From positions 7,558,662-7,622,661 of the forward strand of contig NC_060957.1 in the NCBI RefSeq assembly GCF_910589235.1: a DNA stretch of 64,000 nucleotides. The letters are read 5' to 3'. Below, in pieces: positions 48,761 to 61,605 of this stretch. The DNA comes from Vespa crabro. Taxonomy: Eukaryota; Arthropoda; Insecta; Hymenoptera; Vespidae. A model generated the notes under the pieces. It saw only the letters and a list, made by a program, of their open reading frames with translations, did not search any database and had not been told where the DNA came from. How positions within the stretch are numbered: position 1 is the first letter of the stretch; the number at the start of each line of letters is the position of its first letter. The translations under genes were made by a program, and so were the position numbers.

Positions 48761-51437
48761 GGACGAATAAGCGTGCAAGCCGAGCACTCGAAACACCGAA
48801 TTCTCATCGTTACATTGTGATGCGCTCCCGCGTGTCTCGTTTCATCGGTGGCTCGGTTACGGAAGCGCGGCCGTATTACGAAAATTTGCCCGTTCCTTTT
48901 TACGACAACGGATTTATGGGAGGAAAATAGCACCGACGGGTGCATCCTTTTTCCCGAGAGCGCCACGAGAGCCTAGGCTTTTCCTGCCTCTCTTTCGTTG
49001 TTCGTTCATAAAACAACGAGCGTGCACTCTTCCGTGTACGACCAGTACCTCCTCCTCATTCTCCTCTTCCTCCTCCTCTTCCTCCTCTTCTTCCTCCTCC
49101 TCTTCAGCTTCTCTGACGTACCACCCTGCCATAACACCAGTACACCCGCTTTCCGAGTTTTTGACCATTTCATTCTCTCGTTACACGCTTGCTTTGCCCT
49201 GCAGTCACGAGCGTCCGTCAATTTTTACCGCTTTTTTGTTACTCGTTTCCATCTACGTACATACTAGTATTGAGTTAGGTACGGCGTATATATGCATTTA
49301 TGTGTGTATGAGTATTCTACGTAGGACTTGATCAGCGATTAACTCGTTTCTCATTCTACTGAAAATTCTCTTTTTCTTTTCTCGCTCGAATTGTCATTTG
49401 TTATTTTGATAATCCAACGGACATACATCGGTTATCCCGACTGACAAGGATAATATTCGTCATTTTCTTTTGCCTAAAATATTGCGGAAAGATAATAAGA
49501 TTACATTGTTGAATATACGAAAGACACATGTTGATAGATATCAAATATTTAAAAAATAAACTTCCTTTCCTAATGTTTATCTTGCTAGTGTAGGAGTTGT
49601 GTTATTTCATTTTCTTTCTAATTTTTTTCTATGCGATTTCACATACGAAAGAGTCTCGCAATCAAGGACTATACTCAAGTGATAAACTGTTTAAATTTGT
49701 GGTCTTTCATTGAAAGAGGCCGAAATAACCAAAGTCATGCCATCGGCAGGAAACTAAGAAAGAGAGAGAGAAAAAGGAAACTGATGTAAAACTCGGGTCA
49801 TTGTAATCGGGCGACGTAATGTGTAGACGGAGAGTTCATTATTTTGCCGCTTGAATGACTCCGTCCAATTTCCTAAGACACCGTTTCATGAGATGTTCCG
49901 AGATAGTAATTTTTATCTTGAGCCTGTGTAGGTCTAGTAATACGATATTTTTTCTATACAATGAAATGCGAAATTTGAAAGAATTTTTCAGAAAGAAATT
50001 CTTGCTGCAATGAAGAAGCAAAAAATATCGAAATTAAAGTAAATCGAACGATGAAGAATAATTTACATCTTCGTGCTGTGACGTATTCGAGATTGTAATG
50101 AAAATGTAAGATTTTAATTTTCATGTAACAGACAACAGCACGAGATTTTTTTCACTCTTATAAAGTATAATTTATCAGAATTTAAAAGTGAAGGATTTCA
50201 CTTTTGGTTACACATTTAACAAACATAAAATCACTAATAGCGAATAAATTTGTACAGATGTTGAATCAAAACATTAGCACAATTAGGAAGAGCCACTCGT
50301 AGATAGATCGTTCCTTATTGAAACAGTTGTAAACGTATGTATGCCACTGCTTGGATGGCTCGACCATTTAATCAGGGAGATCAGGTGCGACAAACGAACT
50401 GGGCCTGATAAACGACGAGAATCGTTGCTTTCGAGGAGTTAACAGATTTGCTTGGATCGATTTATCAATCGAGTAGATATATATACGTATGTTGTTTCAT
50501 GAAATGTAGCAATTCGAAAATCGGGCTCGTTCTTCTCTTTTATCGCTAATATAACTAAAAGATTAACTGATTTATAAGTAATCGATCTATCTCTTTCAAA
50601 ATGACGATAAAGAAATTAATTTTTAAAGTAAAATTTGTTTTCAATCATTAATCTCGAGTTATTCAATCGCATAAAATATTTTCTGTACTGACGAAATTTA
50701 TAAACCGTTAATGATATTCCTGCAATCTGTATCAAATATTTACTACCTTCATATGTTGTACTATATGTTTACACCATCCAAGTAGGATTGATTGCCAAAA
50801 TTTGCCAACGAAAATGTGAAAACAAATTAGCAAACTAAAAAAATATTTGCTGAAGATATTCCAAGTAACATGCTTGTCCCATTGATAATCCTGTATATGT
50901 ACACTATGTACATTCGAGCAGGAGTGCTTATCGATAATTGCATCAGGATATATATGACCGGCTAATGTGATATTAATGGCACTTAATTTATGCATGCGAT
51001 ATTTATTGGGATAACAATACCAGTTTTCACGTTACAATGATAAGGAAAGTAATCGTTGATCCTATTGCTACTTCGGCGAGTTTTATCGAGAAATGAATCT
51101 CAATTCTTGATTAATGAGTACTAAATTATTCAAATTTATAGTAGAAGCGATTATATGAAAGAGAAATGTTTGATAAAAATTTCTTCGATGATTTCTCTGG
51201 ACGCATATCACGCGGCGAGTTGACCTCAGAGGAAAGGAAGAAAGAAAGAAAGTTTCACCTGGCGATACAAGATGCTGCCGCACCTGCGCGCATTCCGATC
51301 CATGTGACCCTAAAACTCTAATATCCTCAGAGCATTCACCTTGACCATGAGTTTCTTGCGTTCACCATTGCCTTCCCTTTCGTAGATGGTCATAAAAATA
51401 AATTTTTCCTTTTAACTACTAAGATGTACATATATAT

Positions 51438-51510
<73 letters not shown>

Positions 51511-54430
51511 TCTTCCGTTAATGAAATCACAACTCTCACAGAAAATATTTAAACATATAAATGGTCGTTCGATTTGAATATTTATCGGATTGGTTTGTTT
51601 AATTTGAAGAAGTGATAATAATAAATTGAAATATACATTCCAGTTAACATTTTTATCCACTTTCGAATAAAAAAAGCAAATCTTTCTAAATGTCACTATG
51701 TAAATGATGCGATGTAACATATTCTGTTATTTATACCTTATTTGAGGAACGGACAAGTCCAAAGTACAAATACTATGGCGTAATAATTCGTTTTTATACC
51801 GGATGAATTATATACTCGTCTTTTATCATCAAGGATCACCTTCTCCATAATTTTAAAGCGAGTCTAACGTTAGATATAGAATGAAAATAAATTACATAAG
51901 GCGTATCCTCTTTGATGGACGGATCCGAAGCTATCGAAGGACTCGTAACTGAGGTATTACATGATCTAGGAGATTCACTGCACTACGTGTAATTCGATAG
52001 GTCGACGAACCTGCATGTAACAGCTCGGAAATGGTTACATAGATAGATTCAGTTTGACTGGATCATTCGAAACGATGCAACTTTCTCCTAAAGAGTAATA
52101 TAATTACATACACTTGATCATTCATTCTTAAAAACTTGTTCATTCTTAAAAATTTGATTTTCAAAGAATAAAATGAGAGGTGAGTTACACCCACTTCATT
52201 TATTTTTATTAGTGTTAAACGGTCATTGAAGAAGTAAAAAAAAAGAGAGAGAGAAAGAGAAAAGATGTATTGACATGCGAGCTGCGTGCAAATACGACAA
52301 TATTTCGAAAGGTTAAGATTATAATAAACGCTTGAAGATATTCCAATGTCGCGAATCTCTTCTTCTTCCTCTCTTCTTTTTCAAGAAAGTATGTACTTTC
52401 CTAATTCGATCTGATACGTATGTCTTTAACTTGATTCCTCTCTCGTCTCTCCACGAAGAATTTCATCTAAATACTTTCGAGGAAAACTTTGCTTTCCATC
52501 GTACTCGATAATTTCATTTCTATCAATGATTTGTCTTTTTAGATATTATCGGCTTTGATTATTGATATTCTTTCTTTTTTCTTAAAATAAGAATAAAAGA
52601 AAGAATAAAAAATTAAGAACAGTAAGAGAAAAGAAAAGAAGTCGTTTAAATGTAAGATAGCGACGATTTTATCAGAGGACTCCAACTGCAAATGTTTCTA
52701 TCTAAGCTCGCAATACCGGTCCTTCCGTCGACGTCCGTTTAAATAATGTGGATAGGGAGGCTTGCTAGAGAGAAAGAAAGTCGTCTTCGAGTAAAAGAGT
52801 CAAGGAGGAAAGAAAAAGGGGGTTGGAGTAGAAGGAAAAAGTTCTTTCTTTCACTACTCGTAGACTCGTCGTTGGACGATTAATTCCCGGTGTCCTTACG
52901 CGAACCGTCCTTATTGTGAGAGACTTTTGCATAGTTACGAGATTTCCGGTGAAAACAATTTTGTTTGCGGCTTTCTCGTTACTTCGAGCTTTTCTCAAAT
53001 ATGCAGTAATGAGTTTCACAGTGAACGTATTTTTATTATTAGTATAAGAGAGAAAACAAAATTTGAAAATATTAAAAAGAAAGAAGTGATATAATCATAT
53101 TGGATAAACTAAAAGAGACAGAATAATTGAAAAAATTAATATAAAAGCTGTAAAAGGTATTAAAATATACATGAGAAAGAGAAAAATAGAAAGAAAGGGA
53201 AAGATAAAAAGAACGAGAATAAGTATAGGAAAACTTAGATCGACGGGAACGTTGCTTCTCTTGCTTTGAATTATTAATACCACTGTAATGGATCTCAACG
53301 GAGTACCACCGATACACTTGCAGCTTTTTAACTTCGCCATACGTACGAGTTGCACAAAAGCGAGCAAATTCGTTGGAAGCTGTCTACGTTGTTGAATTTC
53401 GCTTGCTCTTGACACTGACCGAAATTCGTGAAGAAGAAAAAGAATCAAAAAGGAAGAAGAAAAAGCAAAAAAAGAAAAAGAAGAAGAAGAAGGAGGAGGA
53501 GGAGGAGGAAGAGGAGAAGAGAGGGAAATAAAAAAAGAGTTAAAAGAGAAAAGATCGAAGGCCATTCACGGAGAAGAGTCGTGTTAGGACCCTGTTATGA
53601 CATCGCTCAGCTTCGTTATACGTCGTAAACCATCTCAAAGAACTCGTTCGTTTACTTGTTCCTTTACTTGTTTAACTTTGACGTTCTCGTATAAGACACG
53701 CAAAGCTGAGAAACGGGACGTAGTTTTTTCCCCATTGTGAATCTTGCGGAGAATCGTTTCTGTTCTCTTTCTCTTGCTCATACGAGGATTAATTGTATGC
53801 CGTTCATCGAAGTATTTTCTTTCATAAATAAGTCGCTCGTTTTGTAGGACATCCTCGAAACTTTTTATAATCTCGTATTTGTGACAACAGAATCCTTCTT
53901 GAATTTTAGATGAATTCTTTCGAATGTTCAAGCGTATATACTTTGCCTTCATTTTTTTTTTCTTTTTTTTCATTATCATTATAAAGAAAATGCAATTTAC
54001 TGTACTATTCTTTTCTTTTTTTGCATTCTATTATTGTTGTCTTATCAAAATCACGAATACGATAGATAGGGTATTATCGAGCAAACGTCGGTTGGAAATA
54101 ATTGGCTAGCTGGATCGATGACGCACCGAAGGTACCTCGTTTTGTTTTATTATAATATCAATTAAACGTCGATTTGTTTCAAGCGCTCCCCGCATCGTCG
54201 GCATTGCTTTCGCGCACACAATGATACTACGATCCATAATAATTAATCTTTTTACCGCGTAGGAGGAGCAGCACGTCGCCCGCCGAGGCAATTAGTCGCG
54301 ACAATTTGGTCTCGCGCGATTAATTGGATGCAAATTGGATGGGATACTTGACAGAGTGTTTATGAAAATATCAAACGTTTGGCCAGCTACTCATATTTTA
54401 TACGATAGGAGCAATTACGAATTATTTACT
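48761..54430. other. Non-coding stretch with a purine/pyrimidine tract and palindromic TA repeat
   Basis: It contains a CTC/CTT tract (49045-49110), a palindromic TA repeat (51421-51514), and purine-rich AGG/AAG DNA (53430-53530). GC-richer blocks occur at about 48770-48990 and 54110-54330. No coding exon was recognised. Confidence 0.5.
51421..51514. repeat. Palindromic (TA)n repeat with unique inverted ends
   Basis: The stretch begins AAGATGTACATATATA and ends TATATATGTACATCTT, exact reverse complements, with TA/CATA repeats between. The whole 94 bp could fold into one hairpin or cruciform. Confidence 0.92.
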
Positions 54431-54437
54431 CGCCCTT

Positions 54438-54457
54438 TCTCTCTCTCTCTCTCTCTT

Positions 54458-54496
<39 letters not shown>
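54438..54496. repeat. (CT)n microsatellite
   Basis: A CT run with two short T interruptions. Confidence 0.95.
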
Positions 54497-54498
<2 letters not shown>

Positions 54499-55075
54499 TT
54501 CTCTTATCCTCTTTGATGTGCATCATAAAAATTTCCAACAAAATTAATTGTTGCAATAAGGAATTCTAGCTAATGAGCAATTTCATATGTTCCCACGTAA
54601 TCTCCAAAAGATATTTCGAGGATAACAGCTGCTCCCTATCCAGTTTCCTCTCTGAGAGGAAAATGAAAAGCAGCTTTGTTATTTCCACCTTTTCGTTTTC
54701 TCTCATCATATTGCTATTTCATTCCTTAATTCGGCCTATTGAAAGCAAAAGAAAAAAGAAAAAAGAAAAAAAAAGAATAAAAAAAAGAAAATGTCCCAGT
54801 GACAAATTTTTAATGTCGTATAAGAGACAAAAAGAATACCACACCTAGACGATTTATCTCGGTGATTTATCTTTGTGTTTCTTACTTTGTTCTTTCTCAG
54901 TGTTAAAGTATAAGTTAACATATAGCACGGTGAAACGAAGAATAGTAGTGATGCCGATAACCGGCGCATCTTCGACGTCTTCGAGGAAACGACAGGGCCT
55001 ATAGCCTACTTTCTCTACAAAGAGAATTTTTAAACGATATACGATGAGGAGGTTTCCCTCTCCAACTGGCCTGAC

Positions 55076-55106
<31 letters not shown>

Positions 55107-55224
55107 CCTCTCCCTCTCTCTCCCCCTCCCTCTTCCTCTCTTTCTCTTTCTTTCTTTCTGTCTCTGTCTGTCTGTATGTCTGGCTGTCTGTCTCTCTCTT
55201 TCTCTCTGTCTCTCTTTTTCTCTG

Positions 55225-55268
<44 letters not shown>
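55076..55268. repeat. Compound CT/CTGT polypyrimidine tract
   Basis: About 190 bp of CT, CCCT, CTTT and CTGT units. It sits about 150 bp before a TATA-box-like element and produces long low-complexity frames on both strands. Confidence 0.95.
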
Positions 55269-55270
<2 letters not shown>

Positions 55271-55411
55271 GGTTTTCTCGTTGGTCCTGCTACCACTACT
55301 CGACTCCTTTCTTCGATTCAACCGGCCCGTCGCTCCTCGTGCACGCTCCTCATCGGCGACTTCATCAACAGCGGCAATGGTTCTCTACGTTGGTACCCCT
55401 CTACGGGAGTC

Positions 55412-55419
55412 TATATAAA
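55412..55419 (+). promoter_or_regulatory. Candidate TATA box upstream of the YGPP-repeat gene
   Basis: TATATAAA in a GC-rich setting (GGGAGTC before, CAGAGGCC after), 424 bp before the ATG at 55836. A start of transcription near 55443 would need a long leader or a spliced non-coding exon; a T-rich stretch ending GTGTGCAG at about 55800 could be the acceptor. The alternative, TATATAAG at 55713-55720, would give a leader of about 90 nt. Confidence 0.4.
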
Positions 55420-55730
55420 CAGAGGCCTCCTACGGGTCTGAACATTTTTTCGTTCCTTCTACAACCGCGTCGTGGTGTCTCCTTGTATTCTCTTTCGTAT
55501 TTTTTTTTTTTATTTTACCGCGGGAGAAAGATGGTGCTCGTAACTTGAACGATTGAGCATAATACGCGCTACGTTCGATACCAGCGCGGGAAAGAAAGGA
55601 AGACGAGGATTTTCCTTTTATTCGTCGTTTTCTTCTTATAGTTCTTTTTCTTCCTTTTTTACTTTATTTTATTATCAAGTAACGGAAATCGAAGAAAGAA
55701 AAGGACCAGTTTTATATAAGCAGTGCCGTT

Positions 55731-55770
55731 TACACACACATACACACACACACACACACACATATATATG
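55731..55770. repeat. (CA)n-(TA)n microsatellite
   Basis: CACACA run passing into TATATATG, within the probable 5' leader or upstream region of the YGPP-repeat gene. Confidence 0.9.
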
Positions 55771-55835
55771 TATATAAATTATATGTATTTTTTGTGTGCA
55801 GTGCGGACACAAGTTTTTACGATTGTTACGGTGCT

Positions 55836-58800
55836 ATGCTCGAAGTAAAGGTAAGTGACCGGCGTTCCGCCTTCTTTCCTTTCTTTTCTCTCTTTCTCTT
55901 TCTCTTCCATTTCCGCGACGCGGCCTTCACCTTCTCACTCACTCAACACGAATTGAATCGTAAAGAAAGTCTCAATTCCATACTTTTCCAATTCACGAGA
56001 TTTCCAAATTCGTCTTGGCTGTGCTTCAACGAAGTTAAAATAATAACTAATGGTATTCGGTCTCTAAAATTAATTTTCTTCTTTTATTTCCTTTTAAAGA
56101 AATGATTTATTCGTTGGTGTGATCTCTTTTAAAAGAGAAAGTGAATGACTAAGTTAAATTGTGGAATTAAAACGAATCGTAAGTAATTTTTGAACGATCC
56201 TTAGTTACGTGATTTTTAAAAATTCTTTCAAGGTATATCGTTAGAACATGAATTTGTTCTTGACAAGAAATTAAGTTTCCGTTTTTTATCGGCCATCAAT
56301 ATTGGTTGATTAATTCTCTAGTTGATAAACTATCCAATTTGTAAATCTCTCTTGAAATTATTTACATCCTTGAAGATAACATCGTAAAATATTGTTCATA
56401 AAAAAGAACGATTTTAGATTTTAATATTCTTTAAAAATCGTTCGTGAGATAAAACTGTAATAAATATAACGAGGAAGCATTAAATATCTAAAAATTGAAC
56501 GATGGAACGTTGAAAAGTGAATGTGCTTAGCCGGAAGAAAAGGAAATTAATAGCAATTTTGTGCATCGAATCGTCCGATAAGAAGCTCCTAAGGTTTGCC
56601 ACGATGTTACGCACACGTCGTACATGATTAGAGTATATGACTATGCATGAAGAAGGCGTTTGACCCAGTCACAACGGTAGCACGAACACGTTCACTTACC
56701 TACCTACCTACCTACCTACCTATCTATCTACCAACCTTATGCACGGCCTACGCCTAAACTACAATTCGCACATATAGACCCTTTATGTTCGTGGAACATG
56801 CGAACCAAACTGTTCTGATTGTGAGCTTACCATAGCTTGTGTGTGTGTATATATATGTGTATACGAAGAAAAGTAGGATGTGGAAAGACCTTCACCTTAG
56901 TTCTCTTTATTAATGCGAATGACTTTACGAAAGTGAATTCATGAGAAATTGAGTTCTCTCAAATCGGACCTTCAAATCAATTATCTTGAATCCTTCAAAA
57001 GTTTTATTTGATGCAAATAGCTTTTTTGCTCTATAAATTTTAAATCTCGCAATTAATAAGAATGTTTCTTCTTATCCTTCAATCTTATCATGACATCAAT
57101 AACGAGCAATGATTCTTTCTGAAATAAAAAATTCTTCCTTTCATATTTTCTCGATTAGCGTATCATTCAATCTTCAATAGTTTTTAAGAGAGAATTTTTT
57201 AGTTTCAAGAGAATTTCATTTTCAACAAGCGCAAGTTTTCTTATCTTCGTTTGAACATTTTTGCGAAAATATAAATACGATACCAGGAAATAGAGATCGA
57301 TCGTGTATATAATTTCACGTTACTTAAGTTTCATGTGAAAGAAAAGTGGCACGTGTTTATTTTAATTGCACAACCATAATCTTAGTTTAGTTAATTATCC
57401 TGCGAAAGCTTCCTTTACAAGTTATTCTTTTTTTTTCTCTTATCCTTTTTGTTGGAAAGAGCGAGATGATGCAGCGAATCGAGGTAATGAATTTTACTAA
57501 AACGTCAAGTTAAAGTATACCCGACCCCGCGAATATTTCTTACGGATGCTCTTAGGAGAAAGTATGGTTTATCGTGTTAGTCTTGCATCTCGGCCATCGT
57601 GCCACTTTAAGTGTACTCATGCTGGATTCCCAGTGTCGTTGATGAGCTTATGAGATACACGTTTCGATTTACTTCTACCACTAAAGCTACAACTTGTTTC
57701 GCGTGATACCAAGTGTCTCCATTTGTTACGAACGATCTCGTAAAATTGATATAAATAGTATCGATACCATTTCGCTTGACAGACCGTACCAGTCTTACAG
57801 AGCGATCGTTACTTCCGTTTTTCTTACGTAAACGTCCGATCGAACTACGAGATAGACTCGGTAATGGTAGTGTCTCGTAAATAATGTATAATCATGAAAA
57901 TGGTATTAAACTTTACCACCGATGGTCGAAAGTGACGTTGGCGACCTAACTTCGTTAGAAAAATAAGAAAGTTTCTATTGTCTTCGAGATTAATTTCACC
58001 GTCAAGTAAAACGACGTTGTCGTTGTTCTTATACGTTCATAAATGAAAGAAGAAGATCTTGATGAGTCGAGGTTGTGAAGAAAGCCTCATGTCAAACTTA
58101 ATACGGAAATAATTTTCTGCATGACCAAGGAAAATAGCTGTTGATCGATCGTTATTCCTCCCGTCGAAACTTCTTTACTTATTGTCTTTCGTTGTTTGAA
58201 CATAAACCACGAACATTATTAAAGAAAGCATCGTAGTTATTTTACGATTATATCGTTGGCTACCCGTATAACGCTTGTAGCGATAATACTTTCTAAAGGC
58301 TTCGTTATGGTAGAGACGTGACAAAAATGATAGGTTAAGGGTATTATTCGTTGCAATCTAATAGTTCTAATAGTATAAATTTTACATCTAAAACGAAACG
58401 ATCAGAGATGGTTTACTTCTTTAAATTTAATTGGAACATACATCTACACATTTTACTTTAATAAAAGCGTCATTAATCAGGATAGACAATAAATAGTATA
58501 CCAACTTACATTTTCACTTTGCCCTACTGACTGTAATTAGCCGCATTAGACTCCTCTAAGGCGATCATTCATTTCTCCCTTTTACTTAAGCGACATGTTG
58601 AAAGAAATTCTATCTTCCTGGGACTTCAGCACGAACGTCATGTATTTCGTTACAGATCGCGTGATATCTTTTCGTGTAATGAAATTATTCACACGCGTAC
58701 GTATCTAAAGCGTGTTGTAAGTAAATGGAGGTTTACATAATTTTCACGCACGTCCGTACTTCGGAGACTATGAGCTCACTTTATATGAGCTAAAGGCTTA

Positions 58801-61567
58801 CTCAGTATCTCATGGCTTATGAAGCGTCGAGATGATTAAACCTACTAGTTTATATCTATGGGAAACAGATGATGATATAAATCGTGTTCAATTTAAGAAA
58901 AGAAATTCGTTGTTAGCTGGATGAATTATTATGTAAAAATTAAAGAACTTAACAAATTATATTTAATATGATACACCATATACGAGAGGTTTAGTGGAAG
59001 CACAGTCATTACGAAAGTTATCAAATATAACAGTTATCTAATTTCTCATTACTTCTACGTTGTTATTCCTTCGTCCAATCCCAGGTGACCTATTTTGATT
59101 ATAGATGACAATCGTGCTGGTTTGCGCGCTGCTGATCGGCCAGCACGTAGGAGCGGTGGTGAACAAGGCGTTGCCGCAAGCATCGCCCAGCGAGAATTCT
59201 GAGGAAAAGAAAAATGAGATAAAAGCCAACGAAAGAATAAGCAACTCTTATGGACCACCCGCCGACGACTATGGACCACCGATTGTATCGGTGAATGGTG
59301 GTTTCAATGGACCAGCACCAGTCTACGGACCGCCGTTAAACATTAAACCTCATTACGGGCCACCAAAACAAACTTTTGGCCCAACGAAGCTTCACTTTGC
59401 TCCGCTAAAACAGCACTTCGGACCGCCGCCGCTTTCCTTCCCTTCGTTTAGACCACCAAAACCACAGTATGGACCACCGTTAAAGTTGAACACGCCTCCA
59501 CTCGCCGGTTTCCCACCGGTATCGTCTTTGCCAAATCATTTGGGACCCGTTAAGTCTGGACATGGACCACCCATTCCTGTATCCATCGAATCTTATCGAC
59601 CACGACCCGAACCACTTCCTCTTCCAGTGAATCCAGAGTATGGACCACCACCTCCACTTCCACCTCCTCAATTATCTATTCAGTACGAATTGAGTAACGC
59701 TAATATTCATGGACCACCACCTCCACCTCCTGCAGGAGTTCCAGCACCTCCCACTCCACCTGATATAATGTACGATGGATGGCAACCCATAGCTGGACTT
59801 GCTAATCAAAATCAACAAGGACCACCGTTGAAACAATATTCATCCTCCGATGGTCATCATCTCAAGTACGTCGAAGATACGACGAATCCGAATGTGCCGA
59901 GTGATTCTTACGGTGTACCCATCACTAATCCAGAAGCTCAACATTTGAAAACTTCCGTCCGTGAATCCTCTGGCGATAAAAACGGATTGCCTCCACCACC
60001 ATTACCAGTGTACGACGGTGATCATAATTCGAATACTCACGCATCATCCTCATCGTCCTCCTCTTTCCATTCGGATCATCATCAACACAATCATCAGCAA
60101 TCGAACTTAAAATACAACGTTGGAAACTCAGATTCTCTTTCGATCGTGAAAACCGTAGGTTTTGAGTTGCTACCCAATACTGAATCTTTGACCTCAGATC
60201 TTCAAAGTTTGTCTCACGGAAGCAATTCTGGTGTTTCCTCGTATGAACATTCATCAACGTCCCTAAACATCGATAGTGACTCGAATTCGGGACATTCTGT
60301 ATTACCATTGCAAGAACTGGATGAATCGTCTCACGATGCTTCATTCGGAAACGGAGAATCTCACGGAGTTCATAACGTCAACGATATCACCTTGCAACAA
60401 TTACCGGGACTGACATCAGTTAATTTCGGAAAGGTCAATGGAATCGTCGGTGGTTCTTTGCTTCCGCCACCTACTGATTCCTATGCAGCACCACCACTCT
60501 CTTCATACTCATCAGATGGACCTTATCCAGCAGCTCAATCTGGTCGAACTGGATCAACATTCTCACCGTTTGGACTTTTTGGTACTTCCTTCCAGAAACA
60601 TGGCTCGCATCATCATAGATTTCACGGACACTTTAGATTACACGGTCCACCTTCATCACCTCCAGCATCTTTAATACCACCTAGAAATCGAGAACCGATC
60701 AAATTCCGAGAGCCAATTCCCATAGCACTGATATCCAATCTTCATCGTTACCTTCCGTCGTTACCTCCTATTGACCTGACAAAGCCACTTAAATTACACG
60801 CTCCTCATCTATCGTTCGGTCCTCAGCTACCTAGTTTGAACGCTCCTCTTTCATTTCATCAATCATCTGAATCCGATCATTCCTTATCGAACACCTTCTC
60901 TAACAGTGGATCTTTCGGCAAATTCAATTCTCACAGTTTGAATTCTCCAATGGCTGCACCCAATGCGCAATACGGAACTCCATTATCTTTCACGGATTTC
61001 AATACGCCAGCTCCGGTTCCAACCTATGGTGCACCTAATTTTGGACCAGCTTCTACATTTGGTTTCACATCAAATGGCTTTGGGACAAATCTTTATGACG
61101 GAATAGGAAATGGTCTGACCAGCGTTTATGGAACTCCTGTAATAAATCCACCTATAACGATTACTACTGGTGATTGTAATTATCAGCAGTTCAACAGTGA
61201 CACGGATTTTGGATTTGACAAGGGTACCAATCACTTGTTGCCACCTTCTGTTCTTCCAGTGTTACCAAGTTCAACAGGAGAGGAAGATAATTCTTTACTC
61301 AAATCATCACCAGCTTTATCTTCAATTTCGGATTCTTTGAATTCGTATATTGCACCACCTGTAAACACGTTAGATTTGGAGAATTATGAACAACGGAAAG
61401 TTGGCTTGAAAGATAGTTATGGAAATCCAATAGGAGTTTCTTATGAATCATCGAAACAAGCGATTGATTCGGACGTTCAAAGTAATGATCACGTTCACTC
61501 GTCGACTGCCGGAGTGACGAATATTTTATCTCTTTCCTCTTCCTCCTCCTCATCATCATCTTCTTCC

Positions 61568-61605
<38 letters not shown>

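Noticed and set aside
55030..55418. Frames of up to 155 codons with Ser/Leu or Arg/Glu repeats
   Set aside because: Same CT-tract artefact, overlapping on both strands.
59480..60344. Antisense frames (63-139 codons) within the YGPP-repeat exon
   Set aside because: Shadows of the sense coding sequence.
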